DNA from: Candidatus Phelpsiimicrobium noxiivivens
GTDB lineage: Bacteria > Omnitrophota > Gorgyraeia > Velamenicoccales > Velamenicoccaceae
Assembly (NCBI GenBank): GCA_001873995.1
Contig: MNVR01000019.1
Coordinates: 1 to 57,338, forward strand
Direction of reading: 5' to 3'
DNA: 57,338 nucleotides
In this document: positions 47,413 to 57,183 of the stretch, piece by piece
Layout of the letters: every line of letters starts with the position of its first letter
Position numbering within the stretch: the stretch's first letter is position 1
Notes under the pieces: model-generated
What the model saw: the letters and a program-made list of their open reading frames with translations, nothing else
What the model was told of the DNA's origin: nothing
Database searches by the model: none
Program-made: the position numbers and the translations under genes

Positions 47413-50400
47413 TTATGTTCTGATATTAGTTGTTCCGTCCGTCTGAATGGCATACTTAAATGAAACATCAACTCCTACATTGGCTGAAAGAATCTCTATT
47501 TTGACATAATACCCTTCACCCGTCTTCAACGTATAAAGTCCACCTACGAAAACGGCAGCGTTAGCGCCATAACCGCTGGTTGGCGCTGTTGTCAACGTGC
47601 TAAAGGTAGAACCGTCTATGATCTGCTGAACCTGCGTATCCTGAAATAGATTCACCTCAAAAGTTGTATCACTCGCGGGATTGCTGAAAAGAACCTCGGC
47701 TGTTGCTGAAAAATCATATCCGCTGCCAGGGAATGCAGGCATAGCAACAACCCCGCTGTTTCGCGCCGTCAACACAGATGATGAACTCACGCCGCCAGAG
47801 TCTTCTATAGTGCCCGCGCCAGGCTGGGTCGGATTGCGATCGTCATGGGCAATGCGTATCTCATTAACCACCGTAGAGCTCAAGCCGCTCGCTTGCGCGA
47901 TCTCAGTCGACAATGTAGCATAGAGCAAATTACCTCTAAGATTTTGTATTTTCAGCTGGTTGTCTTCTAAAATAAACATCATCTGAGTTTGGCCGATAGT
48001 CTTCTGTGCCTGCCCGGTCTTGCGGGGGGTTTGTGCTTTATCCCATTTGGTTTCAACAACAAACATATCTCCGCGCTGTTCTATGCGGTTGATATAAATG
48101 ACCAATTTAATGTCAACGAACATGTCAAAATCAAAACGCACGCCTTCTTCCAAAAACGTCTTATTGCCAAGGTAATTACGGGAGATCATCCGGCTAAAGC
48201 TGCCTATGTCCTGGCGCTCATAAGCCTCTGCCAAAGCTTTGACCGCGGCAACGATCTGCTGACTGAAATCCTCATCTTTATAAATTAAGCCCATTGACCC
48301 AGGCACGAACATAAGATTGGCCTGAAGGAAATCCTCCGTCTTGATCTGCAACATAAAGTTATAGCTCTTATTAGGTATGGGTGTAAATGAATAGCTGATA
48401 TCCGCGCTCCTGGGCAGCTCTATCCACGTCCTGCCGCCGTTCTCAGAGATAAGCATCGTCTTAACATTATCCATATTCGCCATGCGTCCGGTGAGCTGGA
48501 TCTGGCCAGCCGCAAGCTTATCTTTTGTCACTACGATCTCACTAACCACCCCTTCTACGGAATAAGAATTGAAACGAGGATTTAAGATCTTGTAACCATA
48601 GAACTCCGCGGGGTTGGTTTTTTTGAGAACCTCGTTATTCTTTTGTTCCGCTTCCTGGTTGGCATTCTCTCGCGCGGTCGCGGCTTCCTGCTCCTGTTGG
48701 CGCTTATATGCCTCAGAAGCCTTCTTGGCATCCTCATCATGCTTTTTGGCGTAAGCCTCAACCTCATCGCGCAATTTAATATACTCATCCTTATGGGCAT
48801 CCCGCATAGAACCTTCAGTCATATACTTAAAGACCTGCTCAAAAGTCATACGAAGCGAGCGCAATGTCTGCAGATAAAACATTGCCTTTGCCGGATCCTG
48901 CAAAGTTTTAAAGTCCGCCCGCAAGCGAGCAAATCCTTCATCACTCCCTTTTTGAGTTACATCACGCTCCGCCTGGGCCTGCGCCATACTTTTTTCCATG
49001 GCCTCTATACGCCCGGGTATCGCCTCGAACTGAGCCAGGCGCGCGATTGCCCGTTCCGGACCGCTGTCAGACGAGAGGTACTTCAACCCCTTGCCGTACG
49101 CCTTGACATTATTACGCAATCTTTCAACCTTTGGTTTATATTGTTCCCATACAGACTTGACCTGCGCCAGGACCTTCGCCCCGTCAGAATCTTGCGGAGC
49201 GACAGTCTGGTCATATTTGCCGTCTTTATAATTAAAATGCGCAAACCCTGCCAAACAAGGAGCCAGGACCCTGTCCAAATTCCCGGCTAACGAAATGATC
49301 GAAACAGCGATGCGATCAAGATCAGCGTAATAATCGATTGTTGAGATCATCTCCTGAACGTTTTGAAGGCCTTCCTGAAAATGCTTAACACGCTGTTGCC
49401 CAAGAACATCAAGATCCGCTATCTGTTTATCAAAATAGAGGGCCGGTTCAACTTCGGGTAATGATCCTCCAGGACTACTCACGAATGGAGCATTGATCGC
49501 CCAACTCCACGTTTCAAGGCTGGCCGAACCAGCCCCATAACTTTTCACGCGCTCATCCTCCTGCTTGAGGTAATCCTCATTTCCTCCACCCGGCGTAGAC
49601 CGTAAATTCTCCGGTACCAAAGTTTCAAATTGATGACGTAAATTCAAAATTTGCGTCTGATATTTCTGCAGGATCGCTTTTTCCTTAGCTATATATAAAG
49701 GCACCAGCGACATGTCGTGTTTAAGTTTCTCTATATTCAAAAGGGCCTCTTCCCTTCCCGTGTGAAGACTTCCCGGCGCGTAAAGTTCCAGCTCACCCTT
49801 TTTAATGGCTTCCGCTGGGCCGCAAACACCGGAACACGTTTCAACCTTGGCGATCGTATTCACTGGATACAGCGACGGAAAAGAAAACTTCTCCTGAACC
49901 TCATCTATCATGGCCTTATTGGCTTCGTCACGTTCGCGCTGAGCAGCCCGTATACCTTCAGCGATCTTTTGAGCCCCCTCTTCTATCGTAATGCCAAATT
50001 TATCCGCGCGCTCCTGCGCTTCCAACCGAACGATACTCTCCTCTTGCGCGAAGATGCCCATTTCTACACCAATTTTGCGGTTATTTTCCTGACAAGCAAT
50101 TTGACGCTTTGCCATCACCGCTTGATACTGCGCATTCAACTCGTTTATCTGCGCGCTCACGGCGTCCCGCTCCGGGCCCAGATTCATGCCCTGCAGCTTG
50201 TTCGTCAGACTGGTCAAGGCCGGCATAAACTGATCATTCACCAACTTTCTTGCTGTTTGACAATTATCTTCGTTCGCTTGCTGGCATCCTTTAATGCTTT
50301 CATCTTTACGTTTGTTATACGCGGAATACATCCGCTCCATAGCGGCTTGATCATAGCCGCCGCCCGGAACCTCCTTAACCTCAGAGTAAACACCCTCCAG

Positions 50401-51558
50401 TTCAGAAATAAGCGAACCGTAATTCAACGGAACGTAAGAAACCCCATCGCCTTCGCCATCAGGACCAACGTCGTCCATCGCCTTTTGAGCCGTAGCCAAA
50501 TCTTCCTGAATATCTTCTTTCCGTAAAGCATTCACCTTCTTCTTAAATTCACGTATCGGGCCCAATTCCGTATACGCGGCTTCCTGCACCATTTCAGCAG
50601 TAGCTTGAAGCGCGTCTTTAGAAGAACGGTATTTCTGCAAATTATTTTCTATTTCCTGATCAGCCTGTTTTTCCTTCTGTTCTTGTTCTTTCTTTTTAGC
50701 CAGCATATCCCCACGCATACTGATCAATGCCTGCTGAACGCGCGACTTCATAGCTTCATCGCCCTTGTCTGTCCCCTGCCCTTTGAACAAATACCCAAAC
50801 GCTTCGCCATCGTTCCATTTGCCATCAAGATCTTCCATGATATCCTGCGGCGATCTATTAACGAGCCACTGCGCCAACCTTTGCGGGTCAGACTTCTTAC
50901 CATACATGCTATTAAGCATTCCATCTACAGCTGTATCGGTCGCGTAATCAAGAACATAATTCCCAAGAAACTCTACCATTGCCGCGCCCATCTTGACATA
51001 CCCATACCCCGGAATATACGCCTTAGCGAGTATGGTAGAGATCTCTTTGCCCACATAAGCCGCAGCCGCATTAAAATCACCTTCCTGATACGCCTTAATA
51101 GCGCCCCAGCTGATCTGTGCCGTCTTTAAACCCGCGCTAAGGGCAGCCATGTTTGTATCAACGCTAGAGGTGATCTGGGCGTTGATCTTTGCCCAGTCTA
51201 TAGCCTTGCCCAACAAATAGGCGTTACGGATCTGCGGCGCGCCGATCTCCATGAACGCGTTGGCGCGGATAGCCTCTTTCGCATACTCCATAAGGCGCGC
51301 CTTGATCACATCCTGAAATTTTTTGGCGATTAACTTCTGGATCTTACTGTCAACTGTAAGAACAAAATCTATCCGCTGAGCCGGCGGCATTTTACTAAAA
51401 TCCAATCCGGCCTTACACTCGTCAGGCAGAGTCTTTATAATACCATCCGCGGCCTTGACAACTTTGCTCTCTTCGCTATCCTCCGCGCGCACTCCCGTAG
51501 AAAATAAAAGCGTTCCCAGGCACAAGATCAAAACTAACCATCTATTTTTAACTATCAT
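47413..51558 (-). CDS. Giant secreted coiled-coil protein with shared C-terminal module (1381 residues)
   Basis: Not recognised. ATG 51558, with GAGG five bases upstream, gives a signal peptide (LVLILCLGTLLFSTGVRA); an ORF extension to 51585 lies inside the neighbouring gene's end. A hydrophobic helical segment (about 170-205, YGYVKMGAAMVEFLGNYVLDYATD) is followed by more than 700 residues rich in Glu/Lys/Gln/Ala (coiled coil). Residues about 1103-1381 are the shared module: an NTF2-like part (AVKALAEAYERQDI...GNLLYATLSTEIAQ) and a beta-rich part ending GYYVKIEI..YAIQTDGTTNIRT. Periplasmic or surface location is inferred. Confidence 0.85.
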   Translation of the reverse strand: MIVKNRWLVLILCLGTLLFSTGVRAEDSEESKVVKAADGIIKTLPDECKAGLDFSKMPPAQRIDFVLTVDSKIQKLIAKKFQDVIKARLMEYAKEAIRANAFMEIGAPQIRNAYLLGKAIDWAKINAQITSSVDTNMAALSAGLKTAQISWGAIKAYQEGDFNAAAAYVGKEISTILAKAYIPGYGYVKMGAAMVEFLGNYVLDYATDTAVDGMLNSMYGKKSDPQRLAQWLVNRSPQDIMEDLDGKWNDGEAFGYLFKGQGTDKGDEAMKSRVQQALISMRGDMLAKKKEQEQKEKQADQEIENNLQKYRSSKDALQATAEMVQEAAYTELGPIREFKKKVNALRKEDIQEDLATAQKAMDDVGPDGEGDGVSYVPLNYGSLISELEGVYSEVKEVPGGGYDQAAMERMYSAYNKRKDESIKGCQQANEDNCQTARKLVNDQFMPALTSLTNKLQGMNLGPERDAVSAQINELNAQYQAVMAKRQIACQENNRKIGVEMGIFAQEESIVRLEAQERADKFGITIEEGAQKIAEGIRAAQRERDEANKAMIDEVQEKFSFPSLYPVNTIAKVETCSGVCGPAEAIKKGELELYAPGSLHTGREEALLNIEKLKHDMSLVPLYIAKEKAILQKYQTQILNLRHQFETLVPENLRSTPGGGNEDYLKQEDERVKSYGAGSASLETWSWAINAPFVSSPGGSLPEVEPALYFDKQIADLDVLGQQRVKHFQEGLQNVQEMISTIDYYADLDRIAVSIISLAGNLDRVLAPCLAGFAHFNYKDGKYDQTVAPQDSDGAKVLAQVKSVWEQYKPKVERLRNNVKAYGKGLKYLSSDSGPERAIARLAQFEAIPGRIEAMEKSMAQAQAERDVTQKGSDEGFARLRADFKTLQDPAKAMFYLQTLRSLRMTFEQVFKYMTEGSMRDAHKDEYIKLRDEVEAYAKKHDEDAKKASEAYKRQQEQEAATARENANQEAEQKNNEVLKKTNPAEFYGYKILNPRFNSYSVEGVVSEIVVTKDKLAAGQIQLTGRMANMDNVKTMLISENGGRTWIELPRSADISYSFTPIPNKSYNFMLQIKTEDFLQANLMFVPGSMGLIYKDEDFSQQIVAAVKALAEAYERQDIGSFSRMISRNYLGNKTFLEEGVRFDFDMFVDIKLVIYINRIEQRGDMFVVETKWDKAQTPRKTGQAQKTIGQTQMMFILEDNQLKIQNLRGNLLYATLSTEIAQASGLSSTVVNEIRIAHDDRNPTQPGAGTIEDSGGVSSSSVLTARNSGVVAMPAFPGSGYDFSATAEVLFSNPASDTTFEVNLFQDTQVQQIIDGSTFSTLTTAPTSGYGANAAVFVGGLYTLKTGEGYYVKIEILSANVGVDVSFKYAIQTDGTTNIRT

Positions 51559-51581
51559 ATCTTCCTCTTTTTTAAATCCCA

Positions 51582-52067
51582 TCAAAATGGATCATCGCCC
51601 CTCATCTGATACAAAAGCCACTTTTCGCCTTCATACGAAAAAACAAACTCAGTTTTACCTTTAATAAGGACGAGGGCCGAACTCCCATAAGGCTGTGTTT
51701 TCTTCTCCCAATGGAACCCGATGCTCAGGTACCCTTCCTGCCTTATAGCAGTATCCACAAAATAATTAAACTCTATCAAAACATCCTTCGCAAAATTCTG
51801 TGCCACTCTATTAATGAAAGCATTACGGTCCGGAATAAAATTTTGAGCTACACGGCCCATAAAAGAATTACGGTCAAAAATGCGATAAGATCCAAAAATA
51901 CCATCAAGCGCTGTTTTCCCAGCGGCGCGCGTATTTATGCCCGGGCCTTCGGCTTTTGCCCCAGCCATCGTGCCGGCGCAAGCTGATAGATGCCCGCACG
52001 CCAAAAGCGCAACCAACAAAACTAAAAGAAACTCTGCGTTAAAACTGGGTAGTAACTTTGAGTACCG
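51582..52067 (-). CDS. Lipoprotein with stand-alone NTF2-like module
   Basis: GTG 52067 with AAGGAG four bases before it is the best start; upstream starts lack support. The 161-residue product has a short basic start, a hydrophobic core and lipobox LSAC (Cys31). A tandem 15-residue repeat (DRNSFMGRVAQNFIP / DRNAFINRVAQNFAK) leads into the same module as the big proteins (FAKDVLIEFNYFVDT.., HWEKKTQPYGSSALVLIKGK), without the beta-rich end. It overlaps the beta-barrel gene by 29 nt and lies 23 bp before the 1381-residue gene. Confidence 0.78.
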   Translation of the reverse strand, partial: RYSKLLPSFNAEFLLVLLVALLACGHLSACAGTMAGAKAEGPGINTRAAGKTALDGIFGSYRIFDRNSFMGRVAQNFIPDRNAFINRVAQNFAKDVLIEFNYFVDTAIRQEGYLSIGFHWEKKTQPYGSSALVLIKGKTEFVFSYEGEKWLLYQMRGDDPF

Positions 52068-53778
52068 CACGTGTCTCCTTATATTCTTGCGTCCCATCTT
52101 CGTGGCCATAAATGTTGCGCTCCCCGCGCATGATCATATGTGTATTTGATCTTCGAAAAAGCAAAAAATCCAATTCTCCATAAGTCCGATGGTTAATGAA
52201 ATTCGCGTTAGCCCTAGCGCTGTTCGTATCAATGACATTGTACCCAAACCGAGTGACCACATTTTTGGAAATATCATACTGTCCGCTGCTGGAGAAGATC
52301 AGGTTTACGTCTTTATTTCTATCTGTCTTGGTAGTGCGGATATCAAAACCAGGTTCAAAGGAATAATACAGCCGCCGGTTAAAAAATTTCTGTTCATGGC
52401 CGATGTTAAAATTAAAACGATGGAAGTAATCTGAGAGCGCGTGAGCCGCCAGGTCAGCAAAAGCCCTGTATTCATATCCAAAGCCGTAAGTTGTCGATTC
52501 ATTCCATCGGTCATTGACAGAAAAACCCGCTGTTGTAGTCGTCGCTTCCAAGGAATTACCAAGGTCATCTGAATCGCGCATAAAATAATTAAAATATGGC
52601 CGCACCGTTAGCTCAGGCCTGGCCAAAGAAGGCTTAAACGTGATGGACGCGTACTTCTCATCGTTGACCGTGCGCTTGACTAAAGAACTGCCTGTCAAAT
52701 GATCCCAATAATAATTTTCAGACAAAGATAATGAAGCCTTTTCATTCAATATGTAATTCCATGTCAGCTGGTGCTGAATTTTATCATACGCGGCAGAACC
52801 GGTGTCTGTCCTAAATTTAGGCTGAACATATTGATATAGGTAACGAAGGGTTCCTTTGGCAAAGGTTAAGACCGGCTGGACGCGAAACGCTGTCCCGTAA
52901 GACTGGTCCTGAGATCCAGCGGCATCCTCATCTTCCAAAAAGAGGCTGCGTGCCAACTCGAAAGCTACCGAAAACAATTTATACCAGGCGATCTCGCCAT
53001 CTATGCTAAAAACAGCATTACGCATATCTTTGGTCGTTGGCGCATAGGAAATAGTAGAGCTATCATCCTGCGAAGTCGCGGCCTGGATACCGATGCGAAA
53101 GTTCGACAAAGTCTTAGAATCCTGTAAAAACCTATGGTCTGCCTTAAAACCAACTACGTATCTTTCAAAAAGGTCCGCCGCCTCATCCGCTTCATTCTTA
53201 CGGGAAGCGACAAATTTATAATGCTGCGTATTGTCAGGCTTCAGATCCATATGGAGGCCCTCAAGACTGGTACCCATAACATATGGGCTGAAATCGGCAT
53301 AAAGATCCCCGAACTCAAAAAGATTTTTATCATTAAGGACCTTTAAGCTCAATTGCTTGAGGCGGAGATCGTGGCGTTGTTCAATACGGAAATTATCCGT
53401 CCTGCGCAAAAACCATTGGCCTTCAAAATGGTAATTTCCTCCGAGCTTCTCCTGGATATTAAGGTTGAGCTCACCCAAATAATCCACTCCTTCTCTTAAG
53501 AAAGACTTAGATTTGTTGCCGCTAACATTATTCCAATCCATCTCAGCGAGGATATTGCCGCTTATAAAACCAGAACGATCAGGGCTATTTTTATCAGTAT
53601 TGAGGTCGAAAAGGTCATGAAAACGCTTAGAGAGCGAAAAAGAAGTATTTTGCCCGGTAGTCCCCGCGCTAGCACCGCCGCCCAAATAAAAAACTTCCGC
53701 GGCGAAAGCCGTGGAAGTGATCCACAAAAACCCAGCTAGAATATAAAATACACAAAAATAGATGATTTTCTTTGACAC
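52039..53778 (-). CDS. Predicted outer-membrane beta-barrel protein
   Basis: No family recognised. GTG 53778 with GGAG upstream gives 579 residues and a signal peptide ending TAFA-AE. The mature part alternates aromatic/polar strands throughout and ends ...AVLKVTTQF, a terminal Phe typical of outer-membrane proteins. Gly/Asp/Asn loops separate strands. Residues about 100-190 (EGQWFLRRTDNFRIEQRHDLRLKQLSLKV) may form a plug or periplasmic part. Its own strong promoter leads the barrel-lipoprotein-1381 unit, suggesting that they act together at the envelope. Confidence 0.82.
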   Translation of the reverse strand: MSKKIIYFCVFYILAGFLWITSTAFAAEVFYLGGGASAGTTGQNTSFSLSKRFHDLFDLNTDKNSPDRSGFISGNILAEMDWNNVSGNKSKSFLREGVDYLGELNLNIQEKLGGNYHFEGQWFLRRTDNFRIEQRHDLRLKQLSLKVLNDKNLFEFGDLYADFSPYVMGTSLEGLHMDLKPDNTQHYKFVASRKNEADEAADLFERYVVGFKADHRFLQDSKTLSNFRIGIQAATSQDDSSTISYAPTTKDMRNAVFSIDGEIAWYKLFSVAFELARSLFLEDEDAAGSQDQSYGTAFRVQPVLTFAKGTLRYLYQYVQPKFRTDTGSAAYDKIQHQLTWNYILNEKASLSLSENYYWDHLTGSSLVKRTVNDEKYASITFKPSLARPELTVRPYFNYFMRDSDDLGNSLEATTTTAGFSVNDRWNESTTYGFGYEYRAFADLAAHALSDYFHRFNFNIGHEQKFFNRRLYYSFEPGFDIRTTKTDRNKDVNLIFSSSGQYDISKNVVTRFGYNVIDTNSARANANFINHRTYGELDFLLFRRSNTHMIMRGERNIYGHEDGTQEYKETRAVLKVTTQF

Positions 53779-53811
53779 AGAGCTCTCCAAAAAAGCGTTA
53801 AGAATGGTTTA

Positions 53812-53840
53812 ATTTTAATTAATTATCCTATGTTTGTCAA
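53812..53840 (-). promoter_or_regulatory. Strong predicted promoter of the beta-barrel unit
   Basis: TTGACA (53840-53835, consensus) and TAAAAT (53817-53812) with a 17-bp spacer on the - strand, about 34 bp before the barrel GTG. The rest of the gap to the 1073-residue gene shows no clear terminator. Confidence 0.7.
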
Positions 53841-53902
53841 GCGTTTATCCTGAAGCAAAACATATTGATAATACGAGGATTATGATAACCTGATATCCTG
53901 TT

Positions 53903-56900
53903 CTAGGTCTTGATATTTTTTGAGCCATCGGTCTGGACGGCGTATTGGAACGCGCAAGTGGTATTCCCTAAGTCGTCAGAGCTGAAAGATGTGATCTTCA
54001 ATTTTCCAAAATATCCTCCTACGGTCCTGAATATGATCACATTACCTACATCAGTTATAATATTGTCTCCTGGAATAATATTTGGGCATACACTAAGGCT
54101 TTCAAATGTATAGGTGCCCGTAACATTCTGGATTTCGGCGGAGTCAACAAATTTTAACAAATTGATCTCAAAAGTTATATCGCCTGACCCGTCAGGCCCC
54201 ACAGTTCCCGAAACAAAAGCAAAACTGGAGCGTACCATTGGCATGAAAAACTGAAGGGTCCCGGTCTTCACCTGCAGCGACCCAGATGAGCTCGCGCTCT
54301 CCGGCTGCTCGGTAGTCTGGCTGGCACCCGGCTGAACAGGGTTACGCGTCTGTTGGGCGGCACGTATCTCTTCAATGACCGCTTGGCTCAGGCCGCTCGA
54401 TCCTGCTATTTCAGGGGAAAGCGTAGCATAAATAAGATTACCTCTTAAATTAATTATTTTTATCTTGCCATCTTCAAGCACAAAATAGAAAACAGTGTTA
54501 CCTGTAGTCCTTTGCTGTTGACCCGTGCCGCGTGGCACTTGCATCTTATCCCATTTCGTATCGGCAGTGAATTTATTGCCATTCGCCTCTATTCTATTTA
54601 TATAAATGTTCAACCTTATACCAGTAAACATGTCAAAATCAAACCTTACGCCCTCTTCTAAGAAGGTCCGGTTACCGGTAAAGTCCTTTGATATAATATC
54701 AGCAAAAAGGGCAACGTTCTCGTTCTCATACGCTTCCGACAATTTTTTAACGGCCGCGAGGACAAGCTGTTTATAATCCACGTTCTGATCTTGTGTGCCA
54801 TCAATGTTCTCCGGGCCAGGCCCCTGGCTCTCAGGCACTTTTTTCTCTATCGCCTCTGCGTGCGCTAACTCATATGCGCTTATAATATTCGCCAAGTCTT
54901 TTTTGGCAGCCTCAACAGACACGGAGGCATGCAGGCCGCCAGCCAACTCCGTCAGCTCTATACCTGCCTCATTGGCCTTCTTATAGAAATCATCTCTATT
55001 AAAAGTAAGCCATTTCCGACCCTCAAGGGCCAGTCTCTTCCGCAGAGTATAGAGTTTATACGCGCTAATATCTTCAAGCCCAATATCTATATTAGGCAGC
55101 GATATTAAACCGCGCCATACGCTCCCGAATCTCACCGTATTCCATACAAGGGTATACTCTTTTGCTCTATCAGGGCCCTTCACCTTTAGTATCGCGTCTT
55201 TTACCTGTGAAGCGCCTGAAAAGTCGTTTATGTAAGGGTCCGCCCCGCCTCCCGCTTGCGCTTCATCGCAATAGTAAAAATAATGATTCCACGCCGCGCT
55301 ATATTTGCGCTCAAGGCCTTTATAATCATCAAGCAACTTTTCAAACTTCTTCATGGCCTCATCGGCATCGCTCAAATTTTCCTTAGCTACTGCCTTTTCT
55401 AAAGACGCAGTGAACGCCGCCTCGCTGAACTGGTATTTTAAGTTCTCTCTCAAGCCGCCTTTGTAGTACCACTCGCCCTCGCCGGTTTTGCGCTTCACGG
55501 ACCATCCCGCCGCGGTTACAAGCTTATCGTACTCGGCTGCGGTGCCTTCAAGCTGAGAGAGGGCATTATTCGCGTTGGTGAGGTCCTCCAGGCGTTTCGC
55601 GAACCTCGTCTCGTATTCCTTTACAAGGGCAGGAAGCGCCTTTTCACAGCTCTTCGCGTTCTTATCGTATATCTCAAGCATCGTTGGAATATGTTTGTCA
55701 TAATTGGAGAGAATCTCCTTTAAGGCCGCAGCCTCATTTATCCTATCTATAGTGTTTATTTTGAGGTCAAGTTCCTTAGGAATGAGCGCCCTAAAAATAT
55801 TCGTTGCGTTGTACTTATCGTCACCACCGACCCTGCGCCTTTCACTCTCAACCAATTGGGCGTATTTCTGGAGGGCAAGGAGCTGATCTTCTAAAGTCGC
55901 GATCTCCACGATCTTATCCTTGAATTTACCGAGCGCGCCTATTCCCTCTTTTACGTCAGAGGAAGCGCCCTTCAGGAACTCCATCGCGTTTTTCGCGCTA
56001 CGGTGCCGTTCGACAATTTGCGTAAGCGTCAAACCGCTCGCGCCTATTTCTTCCGGCATATTAAACCAATAGAAGGCAGCCGGAATATTCGCGTAGTTCA
56101 ACTGTATTATATTCTTAGACGCCAGGCCCTTAAAGAATTGCGTATAGTCTTCATCATATTTCTTGCGTTTGTCCTGTATCTGTTGCGCGAGAGGCGGAAC
56201 TTGATCCTCAAGCATTCCTTTAGCTGCCTCGTAGATATTGAACCATTGCTTAAGCGCCTCTTGCGGGTCCTGGGCCGTGATAGAAGGCACTGTTGGTACA
56301 GCCGCCTTTTTTACGCCTTCCTTAGCGCTTGCCACATCTTCAGCCATTTCCGTCTTGCGCTTCTCTTCTCTCGCAATGGACAATCGCTTATAAAGATCCT
56401 CAAGCTTCTTATTAAGCCGTTCGGCCTCTGGTTTTATATCTTCTAGATTCTTTTCTATCTCGGCTTTCGTCTTCGTCAGGTTTGCGCTAAGGTCAAATAT
56501 GGCCTTTTTTGCTTTATCTATGTGCTCAAGAACAAGCGCGAATTTTCTGTAGATGGCACCTGTCTCCTGGAGCTCTTTGTCTTCAAGCCTTGACATCGCC
56601 TTTATATCTCCTATTGTCAAGGTAAGCGTCTGTTGAAGTTCCTCAATTTCGGGCAAGAGCTTACTCGCCTCCGTGCTCAGCGGCGCCATGGTTCGGCTAT
56701 AGTAGGAATCAGTGAAGCTGCCCTGTAGGTAGTTACTCCCCAATTCAACCGCGACATCCAATATTATTATCTTGACCACTTTTTTATACAACCCTAACGG
56801 CAAGGTCAATGCGCTAAAAAAATCCATGGTGGCAAGCACCGACGACTTCAGGAGGTTGCCTATCAGCCGTGTACGTATCTGCTTATTGAGTTTATCTATC

Positions 56901-57124
56901 TCGTCATAGGCGCTCTTCAGATCGTCCATATTCTGATTAAAACTCTGCAAAAAACTTTCCATCTTGAAAATGTCCTCGGAGAGCGGATGGTATTTCGCCT
57001 CTGTCTCGCGTATCTCATTCTCAAGATAATATGGGTCATCTCCCGCATACGCCGCGAAATGGAAAAAACCAGACGTGACAATGAAAGAAAAACAAATAAC
57101 AACCGATATCGCTTTACGTAACAT
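53903..57124 (-). CDS. Giant secreted coiled-coil protein with shared C-terminal module (1073 residues)
   Basis: Not recognised. It has a signal peptide (VVICFSFIVTSGFFHFAAYA), a hydrophobic helical segment near 88-125 (FFSALTLPLGLYKKVVKIIILDVAVEL), then long coiled coil (LEELYKRLSIAREEKRK-like heptads) to about 780. The last 285 residues are the shared module (AAVKKLSEAYENE, TFLEEGVRFDFDMF, WDKMQVPRGTG, GNLIYATLSPEIAGSSGL) and a beta-rich end with GGYFGKLKI and YAVQTDGSKNIKT. AAAGG precedes the ATG. The layout equals the 1381-residue protein, so a family. Role unknown. Confidence 0.85.
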   Translation of the reverse strand: MLRKAISVVICFSFIVTSGFFHFAAYAGDDPYYLENEIRETEAKYHPLSEDIFKMESFLQSFNQNMDDLKSAYDEIDKLNKQIRTRLIGNLLKSSVLATMDFFSALTLPLGLYKKVVKIIILDVAVELGSNYLQGSFTDSYYSRTMAPLSTEASKLLPEIEELQQTLTLTIGDIKAMSRLEDKELQETGAIYRKFALVLEHIDKAKKAIFDLSANLTKTKAEIEKNLEDIKPEAERLNKKLEDLYKRLSIAREEKRKTEMAEDVASAKEGVKKAAVPTVPSITAQDPQEALKQWFNIYEAAKGMLEDQVPPLAQQIQDKRKKYDEDYTQFFKGLASKNIIQLNYANIPAAFYWFNMPEEIGASGLTLTQIVERHRSAKNAMEFLKGASSDVKEGIGALGKFKDKIVEIATLEDQLLALQKYAQLVESERRRVGGDDKYNATNIFRALIPKELDLKINTIDRINEAAALKEILSNYDKHIPTMLEIYDKNAKSCEKALPALVKEYETRFAKRLEDLTNANNALSQLEGTAAEYDKLVTAAGWSVKRKTGEGEWYYKGGLRENLKYQFSEAAFTASLEKAVAKENLSDADEAMKKFEKLLDDYKGLERKYSAAWNHYFYYCDEAQAGGGADPYINDFSGASQVKDAILKVKGPDRAKEYTLVWNTVRFGSVWRGLISLPNIDIGLEDISAYKLYTLRKRLALEGRKWLTFNRDDFYKKANEAGIELTELAGGLHASVSVEAAKKDLANIISAYELAHAEAIEKKVPESQGPGPENIDGTQDQNVDYKQLVLAAVKKLSEAYENENVALFADIISKDFTGNRTFLEEGVRFDFDMFTGIRLNIYINRIEANGNKFTADTKWDKMQVPRGTGQQQRTTGNTVFYFVLEDGKIKIINLRGNLIYATLSPEIAGSSGLSQAVIEEIRAAQQTRNPVQPGASQTTEQPESASSSGSLQVKTGTLQFFMPMVRSSFAFVSGTVGPDGSGDITFEINLLKFVDSAEIQNVTGTYTFESLSVCPNIIPGDNIITDVGNVIIFRTVGGYFGKLKITSFSSDDLGNTTCAFQYAVQTDGSKNIKT

Positions 57125-57183
57125 GGCTACCTTTCTTTTAAAGATCCAAGCCGTTGTATTCCGCGTATTCCGGCGTATTCAGG

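Noticed and set aside
45162-51129. Long + strand open frames opposite the giant genes (up to about 270 codons)
   Set aside because: Shadows of the - strand genes, whose signal peptides, homologous modules and start sites are clear.
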